Virus record (IMG/VR): IMGVR_UViG_3300042938_000498 | Location: 1 to 33,590 of that record | Reading direction: 5' to 3' (one strand) | Source of the DNA: a virus | DNA: 33,590 nucleotides | Part shown: piece by piece, positions 15,086 through 23,630 of the stretch | Layout: every line of letters starts with the position of its first letter | Position numbering within the stretch: position 1 is the first letter of the stretch | The notes under the pieces: generated by a model | Told to the model about the DNA's origin: nothing | The model's database searches: none | What the model saw: the letters and a program-made list of their open reading frames with translations, nothing else | Position numbers and translations under genes: made by a program

Positions 15086-15138
15086 TAACAATTTAATTAA
15101 TAACAGGGTTTTAGTCTACACCTAAAAAATACCTTAAT

Positions 15139-15166
15139 AGGCCATCTTAATAGATGGCCTTTTTTT
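15139..15166 (+). terminator. Rho-independent terminator after the SSB-like gene
   Basis: AGGCCATCT (15139-15147) and AGATGGCCT (15152-15160) form a perfect 9-bp stem with a 4-base loop, followed by a run of T. It is a textbook terminator. Confidence 0.95.
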
Positions 15167-15171
15167 AGCAC

Positions 15172-15185
15172 TGATATTAATATCA
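15172..15185. promoter_or_regulatory. Perfect 14-bp palindrome, operator candidate
   Basis: TGATATTAATATCA lies between the terminator and the start of the helicase operon. A dimeric regulator could bind there. No second copy was found by eye. Confidence 0.3.
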
Positions 15186-15236
15186 TAAATAAATGTTAAA
15201 AAATTAGTTAGATTAAAATAAGTTTATAATATTTGC

Positions 15237-15245
15237 AGAAGTATT
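15237..15245 (+). promoter_or_regulatory. Possible promoter of the replication operon
   Basis: TAATATTTG is one base longer than TAnnTTTG and is followed by CAG, as in many Bacteroidota -7 regions. There is no exact TTG at -33. A promoter is expected here because the strong terminator precedes it; the ATG is 16 bases downstream. Confidence 0.4.
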
Positions 15246-15261
15246 AACTAACACAAAAAAA

Positions 15262-16629
15262 ATGAATGACTATCAAAAATTTTTAGAACAAAAAAAACAT
15301 TCAATAGGTAACTTTGGATTTGATGCAAATTATATTCCAGATATTGCTTTTGATTTTCAAAAATTTATTATTGAAAAAGCTATTAAAAAAGGTCGTACTG
15401 CTATATTTGCAGATACTGGATTGGGTAAGACTTTAATACAATTATCAATAGCTAAAAACATTGTTAACCATACTAATAAAAATGTATTAATATTAACTCC
15501 TTTAGCAGTTGCTTTTCAATTTATATTAGAAGCTGAAAAATTAGGAATAGAAGATATTGAATACTCAAAAGATGGTAAGCACACAAAAAAAATAGTTATT
15601 TGTAATTATGAAAGATTACACTATTTTAATGAAAATGATTTTGTAGGAGTTATTTTAGATGAGAGTTCAATTCTAAAAAACTTTGACGGTAAAATTAAAA
15701 GTCAAGTAACTGCATTTATTAAAAAAATACCTTATAGATTTTTATCAACTGCAACTCCTTCTCCAAATGATTTTATAGAATTAGGTACAAGTTCAGAAGC
15801 ATTAGGATATATGGGATATATGGATATGTTAGGAAAGTTCTTTAAAAATAATCAAAATTCAGTAGATAGTAATAATAGAAATATTGGTGAAAAGTTTTAT
15901 CTTAAGCCTCACGCTGAAAAGGATTTCTTTGCTTGGGTTAATCAATGGTCAATTATGGCAAAGATGCCAAGTGATTTAGGATTTAGTAATGAGCGTTATA
16001 AACTACCAAATTTAATAGTTAATAAACATATAATAGAAAATCAAAGTTTATTTGATATAGATGGTCAAATGAGTATGTTTGTTCCTATTGCTAAATCAAT
16101 GACAGAAGTAAGACACGAACAAAAGCAAACAGAAGAGAAAAGATGCGAGAAAGCTATTGAATTAGCACAAGATAAAACTTCTGTATATTGGTGTAATACA
16201 AATAACGAAAGTAGTATATTAAAAAATTCAGATAAAAATGCAGTTGAAATTATTGGATCTCAATCTATCGAAAGAAAAGAAGAAATACTATTAGCATTTG
16301 CAAAAGGAGAAATACCAAGAATAATAACAAAAGCTAAAATGACTTCATTTGGTTTAAATTGGCAGCATTGCAATCATAGTGTATTTTTTCCTACCTGGAG
16401 TTATGAGCAGTATTATCAATCTATAAGACGTTTTTGGAGATTTGGTCAAACAAATGATGTTACTATTGATATGGTAGTATCTGATGGTCAAACAAGAGTT
16501 TTAGAAGCATTACAACAAAAGACACAAAAAGCAATAGAATTGCATAAAAATTTAACGGATAACGTTAATAGGAGTTTTACAAATATTACAAAAGAATTTA
16601 ACAAAGAAATTATTAAACCTAAATTTTAA
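15262..16629 (+). CDS. SNF2-type helicase
   Basis: A 455-residue SF2/SNF2 ATPase. Walker A is ADTGLGKT (50-57), the DEAx box is DESS (133-136), motif III is STATPSPND (162-170), and motif VI is in QSIRRFWRFGQ (about 386-396). SNF2 enzymes move along or remodel DNA. The next gene, six bases on, is a DNA methyltransferase; this pair recurs in phages, and the helicase may help replication or protect or process modified DNA. A second, different SF2 ATPase lies at 20513. Confidence 0.85.
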   Translation: MNDYQKFLEQKKHSIGNFGFDANYIPDIAFDFQKFIIEKAIKKGRTAIFADTGLGKTLIQLSIAKNIVNHTNKNVLILTPLAVAFQFILEAEKLGIEDIEYSKDGKHTKKIVICNYERLHYFNENDFVGVILDESSILKNFDGKIKSQVTAFIKKIPYRFLSTATPSPNDFIELGTSSEALGYMGYMDMLGKFFKNNQNSVDSNNRNIGEKFYLKPHAEKDFFAWVNQWSIMAKMPSDLGFSNERYKLPNLIVNKHIIENQSLFDIDGQMSMFVPIAKSMTEVRHEQKQTEEKRCEKAIELAQDKTSVYWCNTNNESSILKNSDKNAVEIIGSQSIERKEEILLAFAKGEIPRIITKAKMTSFGLNWQHCNHSVFFPTWSYEQYYQSIRRFWRFGQTNDVTIDMVVSDGQTRVLEALQQKTQKAIELHKNLTDNVNRSFTNITKEFNKEIIKPKF

Positions 16630-16634
16630 ACACA

Positions 16635-17639
16635 ATGGTAAAAGATCAAATTATTACAGAAAATTACGCAATCTATAACGGTGATTGTATGGCAGTACTT
16701 CCAACACTTGAAGAAAAAAGTATTGATTTAGTTGTTTATAGTCCTCCATTTGCTGGATTATATAATTATTCAAGTTCTGAAAATGATTTTTCTAATTGCG
16801 AAAGCAAAGAACAATTTTTAGAACAATATGAATTTATGGTAAAAGAAATGTCCAGGATTACTAAAAATGGTCGTATTAATGCAGTTCACTGTACTGATGT
16901 ATTTGATAATACTTGTAGACTTTGGGATTTTCCAAATGAAATAATAAGAATACATACTAAATATGGTTTTGAATATCGTAATAGAATTACAATTTGGAAA
17001 GAGCCTTTAAAAGTCCGTATGCGTACTATGGTTCAATCATTAATGCATAAATTTATAGTAGAAGATAGTACAAAGTGTTTTACTGCAATGCCTGATTATA
17101 TTTTAATATTTACAAAAAAAGGAGAAAACGAAGTTCCAGTAACCCATCCATTTGGAATGAATCATTATGCTGGAGAAGTTCCAATATTACCAAATATTTT
17201 AAGAGCTTGGAATAATGCAAATAATTCAAGTTTAAATGAGGAGGAATTATGGGAGCATTTAAATAATATTAATGAGGATGATAAAATAACCAAATTAAAT
17301 CACTATGTTTGGCAAAGATATGCCTCTAGTGTTTGGGATGATATTAGAATTGATAATGTTTTACCATTTAGAGATAGCAAAGAAGAAGATGATGAAAAGC
17401 ACGTACACCCATTACAATTAGATGTTATTGATAGATTAATAGAATTATATAGTAATTCAGGAGAAGTAGTATTAACTCCATTTATGGGAGTGGGTAGTGA
17501 AGTTTTTAGTCCTGTTTCAATGGGTAGAAAAGCAATAGGAATAGAATTAAAAGATAGCTATTTTAAACAAGCTAAATTAAATTTAATTGAAGCATCAAAA
17601 AGATTTAAAAAAGTAATTAAACAAGATAAACTATTTTAA
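16635..17639 (+). CDS. DNA methyltransferase (N6-adenine or N4-cytosine type)
   Basis: A 334-residue amino-methyltransferase. The catalytic motif IV is SPPF (36-39), preceded by NGDCMAVLPTLEEKSIDLVV; the S-adenosylmethionine-binding motif I is near the C-terminus (TPFMGVGSE, about 281-289), then GRKAIGIELKDSYF. Motif IV before motif I is the beta-class order. It probably modifies phage DNA against host restriction, though no cognate nuclease gene adjoins it. The start follows the helicase stop by five bases and the stop overlaps the primase start. Confidence 0.9.
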   Translation: MVKDQIITENYAIYNGDCMAVLPTLEEKSIDLVVYSPPFAGLYNYSSSENDFSNCESKEQFLEQYEFMVKEMSRITKNGRINAVHCTDVFDNTCRLWDFPNEIIRIHTKYGFEYRNRITIWKEPLKVRMRTMVQSLMHKFIVEDSTKCFTAMPDYILIFTKKGENEVPVTHPFGMNHYAGEVPILPNILRAWNNANNSSLNEEELWEHLNNINEDDKITKLNHYVWQRYASSVWDDIRIDNVLPFRDSKEEDDEKHVHPLQLDVIDRLIELYSNSGEVVLTPFMGVGSEVFSPVSMGRKAIGIELKDSYFKQAKLNLIEASKRFKKVIKQDKLF

Positions 17640-19957
17640 TGCAAATATCAGTATTTAAAGACTTATTAAAGTCAAAAGAAGTTCCATTTATAGTGCCTAT
17701 TGAAAAGGTTGTAAATAGAATAAAATTAGGTAAGTCAAAAGACTTAATAGAACGCATCCGAAATGGAGAAGATTTAAAAAAACAACTCCCTTGCATCTTA
17801 TTTGCAGGGGAATTTACAGAACGGAATTCAAATGGTTTAGTAAATCATTCGGGATTGATGGTAGTTGATTTTGATAAATATCCAAGTAATGAAACGATGT
17901 TAAATCACCTGGACCTATTAAGACAAAATAAACATTTTTGTTTACTTTTTATATCTCCTTCCGGTAACGGTATAAAAGGTGTAGTAAAAATACCTGAAGC
18001 AACTAAAGAAACACATCCGAAATACTTCAAAGCATTTCAAAAGGAGTTTGATTATGATTATTTTGACATTGCAAATTCAAATGTAGATAGGGTTTGTTTT
18101 GAGTCATACGATCCAAATATTTATATCAATTACGAAGCTGAAGTATTTGATGCAAAATTAGTTGATGAGGGATTTACAATTTCAGAACGTGTGCCTTTAA
18201 TTCCAATTACAGATGAAGATAAGATTATTGAAAAGATAATGAAATTTAATTGGCAAAAGGGATTTAATGAAGGGGAACGCAATGCTTTTATATTTGATTT
18301 AGCCGGTGCATTTTGTGAATATGGAATCCAGGAGTATAATGCTCAAGGATATATTTTTAATAATGTAGTGATTGGGGATTTTTCAGAGCAGGAAGTAAAG
18401 AACACAATTAAATCTGCATATCGAAAACGACAATTTGATTCTAAATTTTTTGAAGATTACCAAAAGATTGATAAGATAAAAGTTGATTTGTCAAAAGGTA
18501 AAGATGAGGTTATTCGGATGCACAATATAAAAGAGGATGTTTATAATGAATTAAAGGAAGTACACGATCACGAAGATTTTTGGTTCTTGGATAAAAAGGA
18601 TAATATTAAAATTGACTCGCATAAGTACAAATTATTTTTAGAAAATAAAGGATTTGCGAAGCACTATCCAAACGGAAGTGATAAACCGATGTTTGTTTAT
18701 GTAAAAGAGAACAAGGTAAAAGAATCATCAATATCTAGGATAAAAGATTTTGTTCTTACTTATTTACTTGAAAATGGTAAAATTGATGTTTTTAATTACT
18801 GCTCAACTTATCATAACTTGTTTACCGAGCAATATTTGATAATGTTAGAAACGATTGATTTATTAATGATGCAAGATTTTGCCTATAAATCATTTATTCC
18901 GTTTAAAAATGGTATATTAGAAGTAACTAAATCCGATGCAGTTTTAAAGGAATACTTTGAAATGGATGGGTACATTTGGGATAGTCAAATTTTAGATAGG
19001 GATTGGATACCTTCAACGGATAACAATAACGATTATAAGCAATTTATTAATAATATCTCACATAGTGATCCAACTGCTATTGAATGTGCAATAGGGTACT
19101 TATTACTAAACTATAAGAATAGAAGTCAAAACAAAGCAATTATATTAAATGATGAGCTTATATCTGAATCTCCAGAAGGTGGCACCGGAAAAGGTTTATT
19201 TGTGCAGGGAATTGGACAAATAAGAAGATGCGATATAATAGATGGTAAGCAATTTGATAGTAAAAAATCATTTGCCTATCAGACAATATCTTTAGAAACT
19301 AAAGTACTGGTCTTTGATGATGTTAAAAAAGGATTTGATTTTGAGAATAATTTTAGTTTGATAACTGAAGGTATTACATTGGAACGCAAAAACAAGGATG
19401 CTATCAAGCTAAATGTTCACGAAAGTCCTAAAGTAATTATATCTACTAACTATGCAATCAAAGGAGATGGGCATAGTCAAGATAGAAGAAGGCACGAGTT
19501 AGAAATTGCTCAATTTTATGGTAAGAACTTAACACCGGAACAAGATTTCGGAAGGCAGTTGTTTGATGATTGGTCATATGAAGATTTTAATAAGTTTGAT
19601 AATTATATGGTGGAGTGTTTACAAACATATTTTAGTATGGGATTGATTGCTCAAAATAGTAAGAATAGTAAGAAACGTAAATTTATATCAGCAACATCTC
19701 CGGAGTTTGATGAATGGACAAACGATAGCGAAAACTTGCCAAGTGGATTGAGATTAGATAAGCAAATTTATTTAGATAACTTCAAACGTGATTATCCGGA
19801 TTTCGCACAATTTAAATTGACTCACAAAAGATTTCAAATATGGATACAAAAATACTGCTCATACAAAGATTTAAAATATGATGATGGTAATAGCAACGGA
19901 ATGAAATGGTTTACAATAGGAGAAGTAGAAGAAGATAGTAATGATTTAGCATTTTAA
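17639..19957 (+). CDS. Primase-helicase (VirE/BT4734-type N-terminus, SF3-like ATPase)
   Basis: A 772-residue replication protein. The N-terminal domain (1 to about 190) has LPCILFAGEF, GLMVVDFDK (Asp77 and Asp79) and SPSGNGIKGVVKIP, the signature of the VirE/BT4734 N-terminal family, which resembles archaeo-eukaryotic primases. A linker of helices follows (about 200-470). The C-terminal ATPase has Walker A GGTGKG (514-519), Walker B VLVFDDV (556-562) and PKVIISTNYAIKG, as in phage SF3/DUF5906 helicases. Together it could prime and unwind DNA at the phage origin. No DNA polymerase is encoded, so host polymerase is presumably used. Confidence 0.85.
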   Translation: MQISVFKDLLKSKEVPFIVPIEKVVNRIKLGKSKDLIERIRNGEDLKKQLPCILFAGEFTERNSNGLVNHSGLMVVDFDKYPSNETMLNHLDLLRQNKHFCLLFISPSGNGIKGVVKIPEATKETHPKYFKAFQKEFDYDYFDIANSNVDRVCFESYDPNIYINYEAEVFDAKLVDEGFTISERVPLIPITDEDKIIEKIMKFNWQKGFNEGERNAFIFDLAGAFCEYGIQEYNAQGYIFNNVVIGDFSEQEVKNTIKSAYRKRQFDSKFFEDYQKIDKIKVDLSKGKDEVIRMHNIKEDVYNELKEVHDHEDFWFLDKKDNIKIDSHKYKLFLENKGFAKHYPNGSDKPMFVYVKENKVKESSISRIKDFVLTYLLENGKIDVFNYCSTYHNLFTEQYLIMLETIDLLMMQDFAYKSFIPFKNGILEVTKSDAVLKEYFEMDGYIWDSQILDRDWIPSTDNNNDYKQFINNISHSDPTAIECAIGYLLLNYKNRSQNKAIILNDELISESPEGGTGKGLFVQGIGQIRRCDIIDGKQFDSKKSFAYQTISLETKVLVFDDVKKGFDFENNFSLITEGITLERKNKDAIKLNVHESPKVIISTNYAIKGDGHSQDRRRHELEIAQFYGKNLTPEQDFGRQLFDDWSYEDFNKFDNYMVECLQTYFSMGLIAQNSKNSKKRKFISATSPEFDEWTNDSENLPSGLRLDKQIYLDNFKRDYPDFAQFKLTHKRFQIWIQKYCSYKDLKYDDGNSNGMKWFTIGEVEEDSNDLAF

Positions 19958-19962
19958 AAATT

Positions 19963-20055
19963 ATGAAGTATATATTAGTGTTAATCGCATACGAGTTTAT
20001 GAGGTCAAAGTTAATTTGGCTATGGTATTATTTAATTAAAAAAGGAACAGAATAA
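19963..20055 (+). CDS. 30-residue membrane-type peptide, unknown
   Basis: A tiny frame, MKYILVLIAYEFMRSKLIWL then WYYLIKKGTE, largely hydrophobic and basic at the end. It starts five bases after the primase stop and its stop overlaps the next ATG (TAATG), which supports translation. No function known. Confidence 0.4.
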   Translation: MKYILVLIAYEFMRSKLIWLWYYLIKKGTE

Positions 20056-20294
20056 TGAAAGCAACATTAGAATTTAATTTACCCGAAGAACAGATGGAGT
20101 TTAATAGAGTAAACCAGTCATTAGATATGGCTTGTGCTTTATTTGATATATTACAATTGCGTAAGAAGATGTTTAGAAAATATGAAAGTTATATCGATAC
20201 TCCTGAATGGTCAAGTGTTGTTGATTTTATGGGAGATGAAATAGCAGGTATACTTGAGGACAATAATATTAACATTGATAAACTAATAGAGTAA
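20055..20294 (+). CDS. 79-residue protein, unknown
   Basis: A helical acidic protein: FNLPEEQMEFNRVNQS at the start and LFDILQLRKKMFRKY in the middle. Proteins with an opening LPEE..EF and an LR..K turn recur in phage early regions; I know no function. It is in the replication operon, linked to both neighbours by short junctions. Confidence 0.6.
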   Translation: MKATLEFNLPEEQMEFNRVNQSLDMACALFDILQLRKKMFRKYESYIDTPEWSSVVDFMGDEIAGILEDNNINIDKLIE

Positions 20295-20295
20295 T

Positions 20296-20511
20296 ATGGA
20301 AAAATATAAAAGAAAAGCAGTGTTTTGCAATTTAAAAGAATATGATTTTAGTTGTAAAGAACATAGTTATATTGAAATAACTGAATGGCATAATGGCGAA
20401 GGAATGGATATAAATGCTTATAACTATACTGATAGAACAATTTCAATTAGTTGGGGAGAGTTTAAACTAATCAAAAAATTAGTAAAAGAATTAAATAAAT
20501 CCACATCATAA
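20296..20511 (+). CDS. 71-residue protein, unknown
   Basis: A compact alpha/beta-looking protein with CNLKEYDFSCKEHSYIEI and ISISWGEFKLIKKLVKEL. No motif recognised. One base separates it from its neighbours on each side, so it belongs to the operon. Confidence 0.6.
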   Translation: MEKYKRKAVFCNLKEYDFSCKEHSYIEITEWHNGEGMDINAYNYTDRTISISWGEFKLIKKLVKELNKSTS

Positions 20512-20512
20512 T

Positions 20513-21730
20513 ATGGAATTAAGACCGTACCAAGAAGAAATAGCAAATAAAGCTACCAAAATCCTAAAAGAATGTGGATTCGTTTACCTATCGATGGAAG
20601 TGAGAACAGGTAAGACAATTACCGCATTAGAAACTGCTTATAACTTTGGTGCTGAACGAGTACTATTCATAACTAAAATCAAAGCATTTTCATCAATCAA
20701 AAGCGATTACGATAACATTGGGTATTTATACAACTTAACTATTATTAACAAGGAATCTTTGCATACAATTGAGGATAATGATTTTGATGTGATTATAATT
20801 GATGAAGCACACGGATTGGCTGCATTTCCAAAAGCAAGTAAATATCAAAAGGACATCCGTAAAAGATTTAGTAAAGTGCCAATGATATTTTTATCAGGAA
20901 CACCAACTCCTGAATCATTCAGCCAATGGTATCATCAATTGCAGGTAACAGACAAAAGTCCATTCAAACATTACACTAACTTTTACAAATGGGCAAATGA
21001 CTATGTGAATGTAACAGAGCAAAATCTTGGATATGCAAGAGTTAAAGTCTATAAGGATGGAAAAGAATCCAAAATAATGGAAGCAGTCAAACCATATATT
21101 ATAACTTTTACACAAGCAGAAGCTGGGTTCATATCTGAAGTAAATGAGCATATTTTAGAGTGCGAGATGTTACCTATAACCTATGACATTATTAAGCGAT
21201 TGAAACGTGATAAAATAGTGCAAGGTAAAAGCGGATTGATATTAGGAGATACTGGAGTAAAATTGATGCAGAAAGTTCACCAATTATCGTCAGGAACTTG
21301 TAAGTTTGAAGATGGCACATCTATGGTTATTGATTATAGTAAGGCAGAATTTATTAAATGGAAGTTTGAAAACGAAAAGATTGCTATATTCTATAAATTT
21401 AAGGAAGAACTAAATGCCTTAAAAAGCATTTACGGAAGTGATTTAACAGAAGATTTGGATGAGTTTAATAATACTTTTAAATGTATAGCTTTACAAATTG
21501 TGTCAGGTCGTGAAGGTATAAGTTTAAAAAATGCAAAGTATTTAGTCTATTATAATATTGACTTTAGTGCTACATCATATTGGCAAAGTAGAGATAGATT
21601 AACTACAATGGAACGATCCTCAAATGATGTCTATTGGGTATTTTCTAAAGGTGGAATTGAGAACGCTATTTATAAATCAGTATTAAATAAAAAAAACTTC
21701 ACATTAAATTTGTTTAAGAAATTATTATAA
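20513..21730 (+). CDS. Second SF2/SNF2-like helicase
   Basis: A 405-residue SF2 ATPase. Walker A is EVRTGKT (29-35), the DEAH box is at 97-100, motif III is SGTPTP (128-133), and the C-terminal lobe has QIVSGREGISLKNAKYLVYY and QSRDRLTTMER as motifs V and VI. The N-terminal LRPYQ is the Q-like motif. It lies upstream of a PP-loop gene and a VRR-NUC gene; SNF2-VRR-NUC pairs are frequent in phages and may act together on branched DNA. Confidence 0.85.
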   Translation: MELRPYQEEIANKATKILKECGFVYLSMEVRTGKTITALETAYNFGAERVLFITKIKAFSSIKSDYDNIGYLYNLTIINKESLHTIEDNDFDVIIIDEAHGLAAFPKASKYQKDIRKRFSKVPMIFLSGTPTPESFSQWYHQLQVTDKSPFKHYTNFYKWANDYVNVTEQNLGYARVKVYKDGKESKIMEAVKPYIITFTQAEAGFISEVNEHILECEMLPITYDIIKRLKRDKIVQGKSGLILGDTGVKLMQKVHQLSSGTCKFEDGTSMVIDYSKAEFIKWKFENEKIAIFYKFKEELNALKSIYGSDLTEDLDEFNNTFKCIALQIVSGREGISLKNAKYLVYYNIDFSATSYWQSRDRLTTMERSSNDVYWVFSKGGIENAIYKSVLNKKNFTLNLFKKLL

Positions 21731-21740
21731 ATTACATTTG
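21710..21740 (+). promoter_or_regulatory. Host-type promoter for the PP-loop gene
   Basis: TTG (21710-21712), 20 bases, TACATTTG (21733-21740), then GCTT and the ATG. The box-GCTT-ATG end equals that at 11804-11818. The predicted start is at the ATG, so the message would be leaderless. It overlaps the end of the helicase gene. Confidence 0.7.
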
Positions 21741-21744
21741 GCTT

Positions 21745-22596
21745 ATGAAAACAGTAAATAGTATATCAGGAGGACAAACATCAGCTTATATAGCTGCAAA
21801 TTATCCAGCAGATTATAATATTTTTGCATTGGTAACAACGGATGATATTAAATGTCAATATCCTGATGCAAAGGTAAGGCAAATTGTAAGTGATAGAATT
21901 GGAAAAGAATTTATAGGAACTCTTGAAGATGATATAATTATACAAACAATTTTAGAATTAGAACAATTTATAGGTTCAAAAATTGATTGGGTTGTTGGAA
22001 AATCATTTGATGAAATTATATTAAGAAAAAATGGCACTACATTTTTACCATCATATATGCGAAGGTTTTGTACATCAGAAATGAAACTTGAACCAATATT
22101 TAGATTTTGGCAAGAAAATATAGGTGAGCCTTGTGAAACAAGAATTGGTTATCGTGCTAATGAAATGAATAGAGCAAAGTCAATGATAAAAAAACTAAAT
22201 AAAAATGGTTTAAGCGAATTTAAAGCAGTAATAGGTAAATCAGAAAATGGAAATAATAAATGGAAAACAATTGAATGGCAAAAACCAGTATTTCCATTAA
22301 TAGATAATAATATATATAAAGATACTATTGTAAATTATTGGAAAGATAAACCGGTAAATTTTGCTTGGATGAATAATTGTGTTGGATGTATGCATAAAGA
22401 ACCAGCACTGCTAAATAAAATGGCAAAATTACATCCTAATAAATTAGAATGGTTTGCAAAAGTTGAAAGAGAAAGTACAAATGGATGCACTTGGAGAGAA
22501 TTTCAAACATATGATAAAATCATAAATTATGAATTTAACAATGAATTATTGCTTGAAGATTTTAATGAGTGCGATAGTGGTTATTGTGGATTGTAA
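21745..22596 (+). CDS. PAPS reductase-like PP-loop enzyme
   Basis: A 283-residue protein of the phosphoadenosine phosphosulfate reductase/PP-loop group. It has ISGGQTSAY (7-15) as the ATP-binding PP-loop, RRFCTSEMKLEP (106-117) as the CysH-like substrate motif, and later cysteine clusters NCVGCMHK (Cys212, Cys215) and CDSGYCGL (Cys276, Cys281), possibly an iron-sulfur or zinc site. Such enzymes handle sulfur or nucleotide chemistry, and some relatives (DndC) take part in DNA sulfur modification. No other Dnd-type gene is seen, so the substrate is unknown. It has its own promoter. Confidence 0.75.
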   Translation: MKTVNSISGGQTSAYIAANYPADYNIFALVTTDDIKCQYPDAKVRQIVSDRIGKEFIGTLEDDIIIQTILELEQFIGSKIDWVVGKSFDEIILRKNGTTFLPSYMRRFCTSEMKLEPIFRFWQENIGEPCETRIGYRANEMNRAKSMIKKLNKNGLSEFKAVIGKSENGNNKWKTIEWQKPVFPLIDNNIYKDTIVNYWKDKPVNFAWMNNCVGCMHKEPALLNKMAKLHPNKLEWFAKVERESTNGCTWREFQTYDKIINYEFNNELLLEDFNECDSGYCGL

Positions 22597-22599
22597 TAT

Positions 22600-22851
22600 A
22601 TGTTAGAATCAGCAATACAAACACAAATTAAAAAGAAGCTCCAGGCAGATGGATGGATAGTTGTAAAACTAATTAAAACTTCTATGAATGGTATTCCTGA
22701 TCTAATGTGTTTAAAAGATGGAGAGGTTAAGTTTATAGAAGTAAAACAACCAAAAGGTATAATATCTCCGGTTCAGCAATATGTAATAGATATGCTACGA
22801 ACAAATGGATTTGATGTAGAAATATGGACTAAGTTTAACGAACAGTATTAA
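22600..22851 (+). CDS. VRR-NUC nuclease
   Basis: An 83-residue stand-alone VRR-NUC domain. The core residues are Asp34 in GIPDLM, Glu47-x-Lys49 in KFIEVKQPKG and Gln59 in SPVQQYV. VRR-NUC proteins cut branched or structured DNA and could resolve recombination intermediates before packaging. It follows the PP-loop gene by three bases. Confidence 0.85.
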   Translation: MLESAIQTQIKKKLQADGWIVVKLIKTSMNGIPDLMCLKDGEVKFIEVKQPKGIISPVQQYVIDMLRTNGFDVEIWTKFNEQY

Positions 22852-22855
22852 TTGC

Positions 22856-22868
22856 GGTGATAATCACC
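22856..22868. promoter_or_regulatory. Palindrome GGTGAT-A-ATCACC
   Basis: A perfect 6-bp inverted repeat with one central base in a 33-base gap between genes. It is GC-richer than its surroundings. It may be an operator; as a hairpin the loop is too short. Confidence 0.3.
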
Positions 22869-22884
22869 ACAGAAAACTAAATGT

Positions 22885-23067
22885 ATGAAAATATTAGAAA
22901 TTAAAATTGATAATTTAAATATTGATTTATCAGATAAAGTTTATTATTATGCTAAAGTATTAAAAAATAAACAAAAATATATATGTCAAATGGTAAGTGA
23001 TGGAATTAAAAATCCTCATTTAAATTTAGAAGAATGGACTAAACGAGTAAAACAAGAAATGCAATGA
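22885..23067 (+). CDS. 60-residue protein, unknown
   Basis: An alpha-helical, basic protein beginning MKILEIKIDNLNIDLSDKVY. No motif. It overlaps the next start by four bases (ATGA). Confidence 0.55.
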   Translation: MKILEIKIDNLNIDLSDKVYYYAKVLKNKQKYICQMVSDGIKNPHLNLEEWTKRVKQEMQ

Positions 23068-23336
23068 AAGATAAAATTTACGAACAAATGGAATTTTCCA
23101 ATGAAATGCAATGGGTTAGTAGTACTACCCAAACAAACAAAGTAACTGACTTTATTGTCGAATCGGTAATAGACCAATTTAAAGATAGGTCTAATGTAGG
23201 TATTAAAAAATATGGTGTTACACTTGATAGAGATGATTTGACTATGTTAGAATGGTTTATTCATCTTCAACAGGAGTTAATGGATGCTACTTTGTATATT
23301 GAAAAACTTAAATCTAAATTAAATTTTGAATTATGA
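23064..23336 (+). CDS. MazG-like nucleotide pyrophosphohydrolase candidate
   Basis: A 90-residue all-helical protein. KKYGVTLDRDDLTMLEW leads into HLQQELMDATLYIEKLK, the pattern of small phage proteins akin to MazG, where ExxE and ExxD residues bind metal; ELMD supplies the ExxD. MazG-like enzymes hydrolyse NTPs or alarmones and may keep the host metabolically active. The N-terminal half (NEMQWVSSTTQTNK) has no match I know. Confidence 0.5.
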   Translation: MKDKIYEQMEFSNEMQWVSSTTQTNKVTDFIVESVIDQFKDRSNVGIKKYGVTLDRDDLTMLEWFIHLQQELMDATLYIEKLKSKLNFEL

Positions 23337-23494
23337 GAACATATTTAAAAAAAGTAATTAATAGAGCTCACGGCTTAACTTATTGGAAATTAAAATTAAA
23401 AACTAATATTATAGAATGTTTAACTAATGAACAAATTTTTGAATTAGAAGATATAATAGAAAAATATTTAAAAGATTGTGATGAAAGTAAGTAA
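23333..23494 (+). CDS. 53-residue protein, unknown
   Basis: A basic start (MRTYLKKVINRAHGLTYWK) and an acidic helical end (IFELEDIIEKYLKDCDESK). It overlaps both neighbours (ATGA at the start, 14 nt at the end). No function recognised. Confidence 0.55.
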   Translation: MRTYLKKVINRAHGLTYWKLKLKTNIIECLTNEQIFELEDIIEKYLKDCDESK

Positions 23495-23627
23495 AAACAA
23501 AATTATAATTAGATTAATCCAGCAGGTATATAATTATGCAGATGAAATTATTTATTTAAAAGATAAAATAAAACAATTAGAAATTGATTTAGAAAAAGAA
23601 AAAGAATATGACCAATATAATTCATAA
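23481..23627 (+). CDS. 48-residue coiled-coil protein, unknown
   Basis: MKVSKNKIIIRLIQQVYNY, then a helix IYLKDKIKQLEIDLEKEKE with Leu/Ile spacing for a coiled coil. It overlaps the previous gene by 14 nt and the next starts three bases after its stop. Confidence 0.5.
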   Translation: MKVSKNKIIIRLIQQVYNYADEIIYLKDKIKQLEIDLEKEKEYDQYNS

Positions 23628-23630
23628 ATT

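Noticed and set aside
15107-15118. AACAGGGTTTTA shared with the spacer of late promoter A
   Set aside because: A 12-base match without the flanking boxes; probably chance in AT-rich DNA.
22131-22160. TGAAACAA followed by a GTTAT inside the PP-loop gene
   Set aside because: The spacing is wrong and no start codon of a gene follows.
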